Position numbers and translations under genes: made by a program. A DNA stretch of 64,000 nt from NCBI RefSeq assembly GCF_014698935.1, contig NZ_JACVMN010000001.1:1612001-1676000 (forward strand), in the 5' to 3' direction. Below the pieces are notes generated by a model. It was not told the origin of the DNA. It saw nothing but the letters and a program-made list of their open reading frames with translations, and made no database searches. This DNA is from Flagellimonas sp. S3867. GTDB lineage: Bacteria > Bacteroidota > Bacteroidia > Flavobacteriales > Flavobacteriaceae. Positions 52,126 through 60,559 of the stretch are shown here, piece after piece (position 1 is the stretch's first letter; the number at the start of each line of letters is the position of its first letter).

Positions 52126-52680
52126 ATGGTGGCGTACAAACTTCAACCTGAAACTTGGGTAGATCAATATGCAGATTACCTGTTCAATTATGCGGTGGCA
52201 CGTGTAAGTGACGCAGAAATTGCTAAAGATTTAGTGCAAGAAACTTTTTTTGCGGGACTTAATTCAGCTAAAAATTATAAAGGCGATGCTGCCGAACGTA
52301 CCTGGCTGATAGCGATTTTAAAAAGAAAAGTAATAGATCATTATCGAAAAATAAACTCAAAAAAAGGGAAAGCAGAAGTTCGAGTAAATTATAATGCTAG
52401 CTCAGAATCTGAGGGTGATTGGCTGGAGGAACAAGTGGCTGACCCATTTAGCAAGGATGGTGATAATACCATTGAAAATGAAGAGCTCGGTTTGGCAATT
52501 CAAGAGTGTATCGCAAAACTACCAAAAAAACAATCCTTGGTTTTTAAGATGAAAACCATTCAAGGAATGAGTACCGAGGATATTTGTAATGAACTTGGAA
52601 TTAATCCGTCCAACCTGTGGGTGATGATCCATAGAGCAAGAACCGCCCTAATGGGCTGCTTGAATCAAAATTGGTTTTAG
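52126..52680 (+). CDS. ECF sigma-70-family RNA polymerase sigma factor
   Basis: A 184-residue sigma factor with region 2 (YADYLFNYAVARVSDAEIAK then DLVQETFFAGL) and region 4 (KLPKKQSLVFKMKTIQGMST then ICNELGINPSNLWVMIHRAR, the helix-turn-helix). A loop of about 40 residues links them. The adjacent gene encodes a small zinc anti-sigma factor with a start 2 nt after the stop, so the pair is a regulated module. Targets cannot be read from the window. Confidence 0.95.
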   Translation: MVAYKLQPETWVDQYADYLFNYAVARVSDAEIAKDLVQETFFAGLNSAKNYKGDAAERTWLIAILKRKVIDHYRKINSKKGKAEVRVNYNASSESEGDWLEEQVADPFSKDGDNTIENEELGLAIQECIAKLPKKQSLVFKMKTIQGMSTEDICNELGINPSNLWVMIHRARTALMGCLNQNWF

Positions 52681-52682
52681 TT

Positions 52683-52913
52683 ATGAAGATTACATGTGAA
52701 GAAGCATCACATATATGCAACAAATCGCAATACAATGAAGCTGGCTATTGGCAAATGCTAAAATTGCGTATACATATTTTAATGTGCAAAACTTGTGCAA
52801 AATTCACAAAGCAGAATAAAGCATTAACCTCTCTTTGCGAGCGGGCTGGTCTTAATACGCTTTCTGAAAGTGATAAGGAAATTATGAAAAAAGATTTGGA
52901 AAAACATCTTTAA
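52683..52913 (+). CDS. Small soluble zinc-binding anti-sigma factor
   Basis: A 76-residue protein starting MKITCEEASHICNKSQYNEA. It has the HxxxCxxC motif of zinc-binding anti-sigma factors (HILMCKTC), with an upstream Cys/His. No membrane helix is present, so it is probably a cytoplasmic sensor, for example of redox or metal state, that holds the ECF sigma factor. A TTG start at 52671 overlaps the sigma gene and was rejected. Its 3' end overlaps the convergent membrane protein gene by 4 nt. Confidence 0.85.
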   Translation: MKITCEEASHICNKSQYNEAGYWQMLKLRIHILMCKTCAKFTKQNKALTSLCERAGLNTLSESDKEIMKKDLEKHL

Positions 52914-53734
52914 TCAAAGATTACCCAAATCCATAGCAGACCACACCATAAAATAGGAATTCCCTCTACCCAAAACGAAACAAGATTGTTTCTTTGCATA
53001 TTCTTTCCGTAAAGGAACACGCCTACCAAAACAAGGCTTATAACCAATCGTGTCCATATCTCCATTAGATACAGTTCATCCTTCAAAAAAGTAAGAAAGA
53101 AGCATAAAACGGTCAAAACAATGCCTAATTTTTTTGTTTTGTCAATTCCTAATACTTGGGGCAAGGTTTTCAATGCCGAGCTATCCCATTTTAGATCTCG
53201 TATCTCGAAGGGTAAAAGTAGCACAAGCACCAAGATGAACCGTTGGCAAAACAAAACCCCTAAATCCCAGGAAATGGCCATTTTTACATTTGAAATTGGC
53301 AAAAAAACCGTAAATCCTACCCAAACCAAAGCCACTATGTAAATTTTGAATCCACCCAGACTTCTCAAGTTTTTGGTTTTGGGCAATAATGGTATGGCAT
53401 ACAAAGTAGAAAGCAAAGATAAAAGCAATACTGCAGTCCAAATTTGGGTATCAAGTTGTGCAAAAAAATAGAGGGCCGGTATAAAGCATAGAAAACTAAA
53501 AATTTGAATGCTTTTATGATACGTATTTGAAACAATCAGATACTTTTCTGCCTCAACCCCATATTTTACAAAATTGTAGCATACAATTGTACCGAAAAAA
53601 GTAAATCCAAATAGCGGATAATTTGTTGGAACATCTAACAAAAGTGTTGTGGCCAACATCAGGGAAACTACTGCCAATCCCACATGAATGCTGGCGTTTA
53701 AGTAAAAATTAAAAAATATTCTTGGTAATATCAT
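52910..53734 (-). CDS. UbiA-like integral membrane protein
   Basis: A 274-residue protein with about eight transmembrane segments. The segment LPFEIRDLKWDSSALKTLPQ recalls the second Asp-rich motif of UbiA prenyltransferases (DxxxD), but the first motif (NDxxDxxxD) is replaced by YNFVKYGVEAEK. It is therefore a divergent member or a relative without prenyltransferase activity. It is a single gene, convergent with the anti-sigma gene with a 4-nt overlap. Confidence 0.7.
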   Translation of the reverse strand: MILPRIFFNFYLNASIHVGLAVVSLMLATTLLLDVPTNYPLFGFTFFGTIVCYNFVKYGVEAEKYLIVSNTYHKSIQIFSFLCFIPALYFFAQLDTQIWTAVLLLSLLSTLYAIPLLPKTKNLRSLGGFKIYIVALVWVGFTVFLPISNVKMAISWDLGVLFCQRFILVLVLLLPFEIRDLKWDSSALKTLPQVLGIDKTKKLGIVLTVLCFFLTFLKDELYLMEIWTRLVISLVLVGVFLYGKNMQRNNLVSFWVEGIPILWCGLLWIWVIFD

Positions 53735-53805
53735 CCGTCAAAAATTCTAACTAATACCAAAACGTTAATTTGTGGTTAACAACTTTGAAGCGGCTGTTTT
53801 CAAAA

Positions 53806-53839
53806 TTGCCTATTTTCATCGAATTTATCCCTAATTTTG
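53806..53839 (+). promoter_or_regulatory. Bacteroidota-type promoter of gcvP
   Basis: TAATTTTG at 53832-53839 is a perfect TAnnTTTG; TTG at 53806-53808 lies 23 nt upstream, slightly longer than the usual 19-21. The leader to the gcvP ATG would be about 15 nt. No glycine riboswitch is seen. Confidence 0.6.
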
Positions 53840-53860
53840 TGCACTTTATTGGATTAAACT

Positions 53861-56713
53861 ATGAATACAGATGTGTTTGCCTTACGGCATATCGGTATTA
53901 CCGAGAAAGACCTTCAACCGATGTTCGAAATCGTTGGAGTAGACCATATGGAACAGTTGATTTATGAAACCATTCCAAATGATATTCGCTTAAAAAAACC
54001 TTTAGATCTCCCAGAGGGAATTAGTGAACATGAGTTTCTTACCCATATTCAACAACTGGCGGAAAAAAACAAAGTTTTTAAGTCTTATATAGGACTGGGA
54101 TACCATGAAAGCCTAATACCCTCCGTCATCAAAAGAAATATTCTGGAGAATCCGGGTTGGTATACGGCTTACACGCCTTACCAAGCGGAAATTGCCCAAG
54201 GAAGATTGGAAGCTTTGCTAAACTTCCAAACCATGGTAAGCGACCTTACTGGAATGGAATTGGCCAACGCCTCCCTTTTAGATGAGAGTACCGCCGCAGC
54301 CGAAGCTATGACCATGTTGTTTGATGTTCGTTCCAGACAGCAAAAAAAGGATGGAACAATCAAATTCTTTGTTTCCGAAGAGGTATTACCTCAGACTTTA
54401 AGCCTTCTTGAGACAAGATCTACACCATTAGGCATAGAGTTGGTCATTGGGAACCATGAAGAGTTTGGTTTTTCGTCAGATTTCTATGGCGCTCTTCTGC
54501 AATATCCTGGAAAACATGGTCAGGTAAACGACTATGCTGAATTTGTGGAAAATGCGAAATCCAATGATATCAAAGTTGCTGTTGCAGCCGATATTTTAAG
54601 CTTGGTTATGCTTACTCCTCCAGGTGAATGGGGTGTTGATGTTGTGGTCGGCACTACACAGCGCTTTGGCATTCCTTTGGGATACGGAGGCCCACATGCC
54701 GGTTTTTTTGCCACAAAAGAAGATTATAAAAGAAGTATTCCGGGCAGAATCATTGGAGTAACCAAAGATACTGATGGCAACAGGGCTTTGCGTATGGCGC
54801 TACAGACCCGCGAACAACATATAAAAAGAGACAAAGCCACTTCCAATATTTGCACGGCACAAGTATTATTGGCTGTGATGGCTGGCATGTATGCCGTTTA
54901 TCATGGTCCAGAAGGCCTAAAATATATTGCGGAAAAAGTTCATAACCATACCCGGTTACTATCTAAAAGTTTGACTGCTTTAGGCTTGGAGCAATCGAAC
55001 ACTGCGTTCTTTGACACCATTAAGGTTCAGGTGAAGGATGCGGGTGGATTAAAAAAAGTTGCAGAAAGTAAAGGTATCAACTTTAACTATATCGATGACA
55101 ATTCAGTTTCAATTTCATTGAATGAATCTTTCTCGGAAAATGACTTGAAGCTTTTGGTTTCGTGCTTTGTGGAATCCCAGCAGATTCAAAAAGACATTTC
55201 AACAGTTTTTCATGTTGAAGAAATTATCCCAAAAACACTGCAGCGTCAATCATCTTTCTTGGACCACGAAGTGTTCAACTCCTATCATTCCGAGACCGAG
55301 CTGATGCGCTATATCAAAAAATTGGAACGGAAAGATTTGGCATTGAACCATTCCATGATTTCATTGGGTAGTTGCACCATGAAACTGAATGCTGCCTCAG
55401 AAATGCTTCCTTTAAGCTGGGCAAACTGGGGGAACATCCACCCTTTTGTGCCTTTAAACCAAGCAGAGGGCTATCAATTAGTTTTAAAAGAGCTGGAATC
55501 GCAATTAACCACAATTACTGGCTTTGCAGCTACGTCATTGCAGCCCAACTCTGGTGCGCAAGGTGAATATGCTGGATTAATGACCATCCGGGCTTATCAT
55601 GAGTCACGAAAAGAAGGTCATCGAAACATTTGTATAATTCCGGCTTCGGCACACGGAACCAACCCAGCATCGGCAGTTATGGCCGGAATGAAGGTCGTTG
55701 TTACCAAAACGGATGAAAAAGGAAATATCGATGTTACCGATTTGACCGACAAAGTAATCCAGCATTCCGAGAATTTAGCTGCGTTGATGGTCACCTATCC
55801 TTCCACACATGGTGTTTTTGAATCTTCCATTGTTGAGGTCACTAAATTGATTCATGAGCATGGTGGGCAAGTGTATATGGATGGCGCTAATATGAATGCC
55901 CAAGTTGGATTGACAAATCCGGCTACCATCGGAGCTGATGTATGCCACCTGAATCTACACAAAACCTTTGCTATTCCACATGGTGGAGGTGGTCCAGGAG
56001 TAGGTCCTATTTGTGTTGCTGAACAATTAAAACCATTTTTGCCGTCAAACCCAGTGGTTAACACGGGAGGCGAAAAAGGAATCACTGCCATTTCAGGGGC
56101 ACCATGGGGAAGTGCTTTGGCCTGTTTGATTTCCTATGGGTACATTAAAATGTTGGGGGCAGAAGGGTTGACAGAATCCACAAAAATGGCCATTTTAAAT
56201 GCCAATTATATTAAAGACCGACTTAAAGGAAAATATGATGTGCTCTATACAGGTGAAAGAGGGCGCGCTGCACATGAAATGATCGTAGACTGTAGACCTT
56301 TTAAGGCGCATGGAATTGAAGTAACTGATATAGCCAAACGACTCATGGACTACGGTTTTCATGCTCCAACGGTTTCATTTCCCGTGGCAGGAACCATTAT
56401 GATAGAACCCACCGAAAGTGAAAGCCTGGCCGAACTTGATAGGTTTTGCAAAGCAATGCTTGCTATCCGGGAAGAAATCGACGAAGCCAGTTCAGAAGAT
56501 TCCAATAATGTTTTAAAAAATGCCCCTCATACATTGGAAATGCTCACAACTGACAATTGGAGTTTCCCCTATAGCAGACAAAAAGCCGCTTTCCCATTAC
56601 CTTTTGTAGGAGAAAACAAGTTTTGGCCATCCATTCGAAGGACAGATGAAGCCTTTGGGGATCGTAATTTGATCTGCACTTGCACCCCTATCGAAGCATA
56701 TGCTGAGGCATAG
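53861..56713 (+). CDS. gcvP: Glycine dehydrogenase (decarboxylating), P-protein
   Basis: A 950-residue single-chain P-protein of the glycine cleavage system, which decarboxylates glycine and transfers the aminomethyl group to the H-protein lipoyl arm. Both halves of the fused type are present: the N-terminal half with [20 protein letters not shown] and the C-terminal half with the PLP lysine, Lys701, in [20 protein letters not shown]. GcvH and GcvT are not nearby. It is transcribed alone, with a promoter and a strong terminator. Confidence 0.98.
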   Translation: MNTDVFALRHIGITEKDLQPMFEIVGVDHMEQLIYETIPNDIRLKKPLDLPEGISEHEFLTHIQQLAEKNKVFKSYIGLGYHESLIPSVIKRNILENPGWYTAYTPYQAEIAQGRLEALLNFQTMVSDLTGMELANASLLDESTAAAEAMTMLFDVRSRQQKKDGTIKFFVSEEVLPQTLSLLETRSTPLGIELVIGNHEEFGFSSDFYGALLQYPGKHGQVNDYAEFVENAKSNDIKVAVAADILSLVMLTPPGEWGVDVVVGTTQRFGIPLGYGGPHAGFFATKEDYKRSIPGRIIGVTKDTDGNRALRMALQTREQHIKRDKATSNICTAQVLLAVMAGMYAVYHGPEGLKYIAEKVHNHTRLLSKSLTALGLEQSNTAFFDTIKVQVKDAGGLKKVAESKGINFNYIDDNSVSISLNESFSENDLKLLVSCFVESQQIQKDISTVFHVEEIIPKTLQRQSSFLDHEVFNSYHSETELMRYIKKLERKDLALNHSMISLGSCTMKLNAASEMLPLSWANWGNIHPFVPLNQAEGYQLVLKELESQLTTITGFAATSLQPNSGAQGEYAGLMTIRAYHESRKEGHRNICIIPASAHGTNPASAVMAGMKVVVTKTDEKGNIDVTDLTDKVIQHSENLAALMVTYPSTHGVFESSIVEVTKLIHEHGGQVYMDGANMNAQVGLTNPATIGADVCHLNLHKTFAIPHGGGGPGVGPICVAEQLKPFLPSNPVVNTGGEKGITAISGAPWGSALACLISYGYIKMLGAEGLTESTKMAILNANYIKDRLKGKYDVLYTGERGRAAHEMIVDCRPFKAHGIEVTDIAKRLMDYGFHAPTVSFPVAGTIMIEPTESESLAELDRFCKAMLAIREEIDEASSEDSNNVLKNAPHTLEMLTTDNWSFPYSRQKAAFPLPFVGENKFWPSIRRTDEAFGDRNLICTCTPIEAYAEA

Positions 56714-56740
56714 GAAATCTATGATGAATACTGGAAAAGA

Positions 56741-56776
56741 GCTTTGGGTTTCTTTGAAATCCAAAGCCTTTTTTTA
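56741..56776 (+). terminator. Rho-independent terminator after gcvP
   Basis: GCTTTGGGTTTC-TTT-GAAATCCAAAGC forms a 12-bp stem with one G-T pair and a 3-nt loop, followed by CTTTTTTTA. It lies 27 nt after the gcvP stop. Confidence 0.93.
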
Positions 56777-56877
56777 TTAAAAACATTTTAAACCTTTATT
56801 TGAACATCGTATGTACTTTTTTTGTGTTTAAACCAATTCAGCATACGTGAATTATCTTAATGCTATAAATCTCAACT

Positions 56878-57936
56878 ATGAATATCGGTATCACGGGCAC
56901 TGGAAGTTACATTCCTTCAATCATCACAAAAAATGAAGATTTTTTGGAACACGATTTTTTAGGGACTGATGGTGAAAATTTCACCCATGAAAACACAGTG
57001 ATCATTGAAAAATTCAAGGCCATAACTGGAATATTGGAGCGACGATATGCTTCTTCAGATCAAAACACTTCTGATCTTGGGCATTTGGCGGCAGAAAAAG
57101 CAATACAAGATGCGGGGATCGACAAAGAAGAGTTGGATTACATCATTTTTGCGCACAATTTTGGAGATGTTACATCGGGAAAGGTTCAAGGTGATACCCT
57201 ACCCAGTCTTGCCACGCGGGTAAAACATTTACTGAAGATCAAAAATCCAAAATGTGTTGCTTATGATATGCTTTTTGGATGCCCGGGCTGGATAGAAGGG
57301 GTTATTCAGGCGAATGCTTTTATCAAAAGTGGTTTGGCCAAAAAGTGTTTGGTTATCGGCGGGGAAACACTTTCGCGAGTTGTAGACCAACACGATCGAG
57401 ACAGCATGATCTATTCCGATGGCGCCGGAGCTGCGGTAATTGAAGGCAATAATGATTCTGGCGAAATATTAAGTCATGCATCCGTTACGCATGCCAACGG
57501 AGAAGCTTACTATCTGTTTTTCGATAAAACATATAAAAACGATGGCTGCCCAAACACGCGTTACATAAAGATGCATGGTCGAAAAATCTATGAATTTGCC
57601 TGCACTTATGTTCCGCAAGCCATGAAGGATTGTTTAGATGACAGTGGTGTTAGCATAGGAGAAGTAAAAAAAATATTCATCCATCAGGCCAATGAGAAAA
57701 TGGATGAGGCCATAATCAAAAGATTCTATCGCCTGTATGGCGAACAAGCACCTTCCGACGTTATGCCCATGAGTATTCATAAACTGGGAAACAGTTCCGT
57801 TGCCACCATTCCCACCTTGTATGATCTAGTACGAAAAGGTGAGCTCGAAGACCATGAAGTAAAAAAGGGAGATGTTGTGATCTTTGCCAGTGTTGGTGCT
57901 GGAATGAACATTAATGCCATTGTATATAGGGTATAA
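56878..57936 (+). CDS. 3-oxoacyl-ACP synthase III-like protein (FabH family)
   Basis: A 352-residue thiolase-fold condensing enzyme. The triad is complete: Cys135 (LFGCPGWIEG), His269 (KIFIHQANEKM) and Asn305 (KLGNSSVATIP). The C-terminal GDVVIFASVGAGMNINAIVY is typical. It is longer than housekeeping FabH (about 320-330 residues), so it may be a specialised paralogue that primes an unusual acyl chain. It stands alone between gcvP and the repeat-associated methyltransferase gene. Confidence 0.9.
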   Translation: MNIGITGTGSYIPSIITKNEDFLEHDFLGTDGENFTHENTVIIEKFKAITGILERRYASSDQNTSDLGHLAAEKAIQDAGIDKEELDYIIFAHNFGDVTSGKVQGDTLPSLATRVKHLLKIKNPKCVAYDMLFGCPGWIEGVIQANAFIKSGLAKKCLVIGGETLSRVVDQHDRDSMIYSDGAGAAVIEGNNDSGEILSHASVTHANGEAYYLFFDKTYKNDGCPNTRYIKMHGRKIYEFACTYVPQAMKDCLDDSGVSIGEVKKIFIHQANEKMDEAIIKRFYRLYGEQAPSDVMPMSIHKLGNSSVATIPTLYDLVRKGELEDHEVKKGDVVIFASVGAGMNINAIVYRV

Positions 57937-58035
57937 AACACAATTTCCAAACCCATCAACATCGAATTAAGTGTCTTTTTTATGCCAATTCACGATATTA
58001 ATGTCAAAATGTATGTCTGCAGGTCTTAGCTATTA

Positions 58036-58063
58036 GGAATTGTAATTTGATTTTTGGAATTTT
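58036..58063 (+). repeat. REP-like half repeat upstream of the methyltransferase gene
   Basis: GGAATTGTAATTTG then ATTTTTGGAATTTT is nearly identical to 58633-58661, with one missing T and one A/G change. It ends 5 nt before the methyltransferase ATG, as its twin ends 5 nt before the glycosyltransferase ATG. Such GGAATTTG-type repeats are dispersed in Bacteroidota genomes. Confidence 0.6.
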
Positions 58064-58068
58064 AACCG

Positions 58069-58617
58069 ATGTACGAAAACAACTTTCCCAATAAACGATA
58101 CAAGCATACCCTCAATTTTTTACAAAAACATATTGCAACTTCAGAATCTATTTTGGATTTAGGAGTGGAAAATCCTTTTTCTGAAATCATGAAATCCAAT
58201 GGGTACCAAGTAAAAAATACCAGTGGCGAGGATTTGGATATTGACTTTCATAAGGTTGCCGAATCAAACACAGAGGTCGTTACGGCTTTTGAGATTTTTG
58301 AACACTTGGTGGCACCTTTCAATGTGTTGAAGGAAATTAAAGCCAATAAATTGGTGGCCAGCATACCGATGCGACTTTGGTTCTCCTCGGCTTATCGCAG
58401 CAAGACCGATCCGTGGGATAGGCACTACCATGAATTTGAGGATTGGCAGTTCGATTGGGTACTGGAAAAGGCCGGCTGGACAATCAAAGATTCAGTCAAA
58501 TGGACCAACCCAGTAAAAAAAATAGGCCTAAGACCGCTGCTCCGTCTTTTTACCAATCGATATTATATTGTTTATGCCGAAAGAAACTCCAAATCTCAAA
58601 CATCAAATTCCAAATAA
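58069..58617 (+). CDS. Class I SAM-dependent methyltransferase-like protein
   Basis: A 182-residue protein with a degenerate methyltransferase pattern: ESILDLGVENPFSEIMKSNG as motif I (usual GxGxG reduced), EDLDIDFHKV as the acidic segment and TAFEIFEHLVAPFNVLKEIK resembling the E-H-xxx-P motif of methyltransferase domain 12. The C-terminal residues NSKSQTSNSK are encoded by the left arm of a REP-like repeat. The short length and weak motif I leave activity uncertain. It probably modifies a glycan or lipid, given the glycosyltransferase next to it. Confidence 0.72.
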   Translation: MYENNFPNKRYKHTLNFLQKHIATSESILDLGVENPFSEIMKSNGYQVKNTSGEDLDIDFHKVAESNTEVVTAFEIFEHLVAPFNVLKEIKANKLVASIPMRLWFSSAYRSKTDPWDRHYHEFEDWQFDWVLEKAGWTIKDSVKWTNPVKKIGLRPLLRLFTNRYYIVYAERNSKSQTSNSK

Positions 58618-58658
58618 CAACAAATCATGATTGGAATTTGTAATTTGGTTTTTGGAAT
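58586..58658. repeat. REP-like imperfect inverted repeat
   Basis: A 26-nt left arm (58586-58611) and a 26-nt right arm (58633-58658) are reverse complements at 19 of 26 positions, separated by a 21-nt spacer containing AATCATGATT. The right arm is a direct copy of the element at 58036-58063. The left arm overlaps the end and stop codon of the methyltransferase gene. It resembles the palindromic TTCCAAATT-type repeats often seen in Bacteroidota. Confidence 0.6.
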
Positions 58659-58666
58659 TTTTGTGA

Positions 58667-59509
58667 ATGAATATTAGCATCGTCATCCCGGCCCATAACG
58701 AAGCATTGTTTTTAAAAGATTGTTTGAATTCATTTACTGTTCAAACCCATCTTCCTAACGAGGTCATTGTTGTTGATGACAATTCCAGTGACGCTACTTT
58801 TAAAATTGCTTCAGACTACGCCAAAAAATATGATTGGTTAAAAGTTGTTCAACGCAAGTCAACAAACGAACATATTCCAGGGAAAAAAGTGGTGGACACC
58901 TTCAATTTTGGGTTGAAACATGCCTCAAATCACGATTTAATTGGAAAGTTTGATGCCGATATTGTTCTCCCTTCCAATTATTTTGAAGTTATGGTGAACC
59001 ATTTTCAATCCAACTGGAAATTGGGCATGTGCTCAGGTTTGCTTTACGTAAAAAAGGGAGATGATTGGTTTTACGAAAACATAGCAGATAAAAATCATAT
59101 CCGTGGCCCAATAAAATTATATCACAAAGCTTGTTTTGATAAAATCGAAGGCCTACGTCCAGGAGTTGGATGGGATACCGTTGATGTTTTGTTGGCCAAA
59201 TACCATGATTTTGAAACCTTGACAGACCCTTCGTTGCTAGTAAAGCATTTACGACCAACAGGACATGGGTATAGTAGAAAAAGTTATCTTTCCAAGGGTG
59301 AGGCCCTCTACAAAATGCGATATGGAATTATACTTGCCAAAATAGCCGCCCTTAAAATGGCATGGCAAGCAAAAAGCCCAAGACTATATCTTCAAACAAT
59401 TTTGGGTTACTTAAGAGCCATGATACAACGGATTCCAAGGTTTGTCACTAAGAATGAAGGCTCTTTTATCCGAAAATACCGTTGGAAAGGAATCCTGACG
59501 AAATTGTAG
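58667..59509 (+). CDS. Family 2 glycosyltransferase
   Basis: A 280-residue GT-A enzyme. NISIVIPAHNEALFLKDCLN and VIVVDDNSSD form the nucleotide-sugar site, and KFDADIVLPSNYF holds the DxD-type metal motif. No membrane-spanning C-terminus is evident. The sugar donor and acceptor are unknown; an envelope polysaccharide or glycolipid is likely. It lies 4 nt after the REP-like repeat and 37 nt before the dehydrogenase gene. Confidence 0.92.
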   Translation: MNISIVIPAHNEALFLKDCLNSFTVQTHLPNEVIVVDDNSSDATFKIASDYAKKYDWLKVVQRKSTNEHIPGKKVVDTFNFGLKHASNHDLIGKFDADIVLPSNYFEVMVNHFQSNWKLGMCSGLLYVKKGDDWFYENIADKNHIRGPIKLYHKACFDKIEGLRPGVGWDTVDVLLAKYHDFETLTDPSLLVKHLRPTGHGYSRKSYLSKGEALYKMRYGIILAKIAALKMAWQAKSPRLYLQTILGYLRAMIQRIPRFVTKNEGSFIRKYRWKGILTKL

Positions 59510-59546
59510 TTAATACCTTTAGATTTAAATCCAACCAAAAAAGGAA

Positions 59547-60527
59547 ATGATCAAAAAAAAAGTACTTCTAACCCGAATTTTTCCAAAACTGGCAACACAA
59601 CTTTTAGAAGATGCTGGTTATGAAGTTATAGCTTGGGACCAAGAACAGCCCATGCCCTATGATGAGATGATTAAAGTTGCCCAAAGTTGCAATGCGCTTT
59701 TCTGCACCTTGACTGATAAAATCGATGTTGCTTTTTTAAATAGATGCTCCCATTTGAATATTATCACTCAATTTGCGGTTGGTTATGACAATATTGCTAT
59801 TGCAGAAGCCACAAAATTGGGAATCCCCATTGGATATGCCCCAAATGCAATGAACGAAGCCACCGCAGACATTGCTTTTGGATTGATGATTGCTACAGCT
59901 CGAAAAATGTTCTTTATGAACCAAAAAATAAAGAATGGACAATGGGGTTCTTTTGACCCGGTGGGACATTTAGGTTTGGAACTAAAAGGTAAAAAACTCG
60001 GGATTTTAGGATTGGGGCGAATCGGTATGGTTATGGCGAAACGCTGCAAGGGTGCCTACGATATGGAAATTTTGTACCATAACAGAAGTTCCAATGAAAA
60101 AGCAGAAAAAGAATTCGGTGCCAAACGCGTTGATTTCGACACCTTGATAGCTAAAAGTGATGTGATTTCTGTTCATTGCGCGCTTACACCAGAAACTCGC
60201 GGCATTTTCAACAAATCCGTTTTTGACAGGATGAAATCAACAGCTTTGTTCATCAATACTGCTCGTGGCGGAATCCATAATGAAGGAGATTTAATCCATG
60301 CGATACAAAATGGTGATATTTGGGGGGCGGGACTTGATGTGACCAATCCCGAACCCATGAAACCGGACAATCCTCTGCTTACAATGGAAAACGTGTGTGT
60401 ACTTCCCCACATCGGCTCCGCAACCATAACAGCCCGAAATGAAATGGCCAGAATGGGCGCCACCAATATTATTAGTTTCTATGAAGAGGGTAAAGTGCCA
60501 TACATTGTCAATCCAGAGGCATTTTAA
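59547..60527 (+). CDS. D-2-hydroxyacid dehydrogenase (glyoxylate/hydroxypyruvate reductase-like)
   Basis: A 326-residue NAD(P)-dependent enzyme. It has the NAD motif LGILGLGRIGMVMAKR at about 151-166, the catalytic Arg in INTARGGIHNEG, the Glu in GLDVTNPEPMKPDNP and the His in VLPHIGSATITAR. The substrate may be glyoxylate or hydroxypyruvate, as in GhrB/GyaR relatives. It could be co-transcribed with the glycosyltransferase (37-nt gap), though the functional link is not clear. Confidence 0.92.
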   Translation: MIKKKVLLTRIFPKLATQLLEDAGYEVIAWDQEQPMPYDEMIKVAQSCNALFCTLTDKIDVAFLNRCSHLNIITQFAVGYDNIAIAEATKLGIPIGYAPNAMNEATADIAFGLMIATARKMFFMNQKIKNGQWGSFDPVGHLGLELKGKKLGILGLGRIGMVMAKRCKGAYDMEILYHNRSSNEKAEKEFGAKRVDFDTLIAKSDVISVHCALTPETRGIFNKSVFDRMKSTALFINTARGGIHNEGDLIHAIQNGDIWGAGLDVTNPEPMKPDNPLLTMENVCVLPHIGSATITARNEMARMGATNIISFYEEGKVPYIVNPEAF

Positions 60528-60559
60528 ACACACATACTATAAGGTTTGGTAAACAAAGA

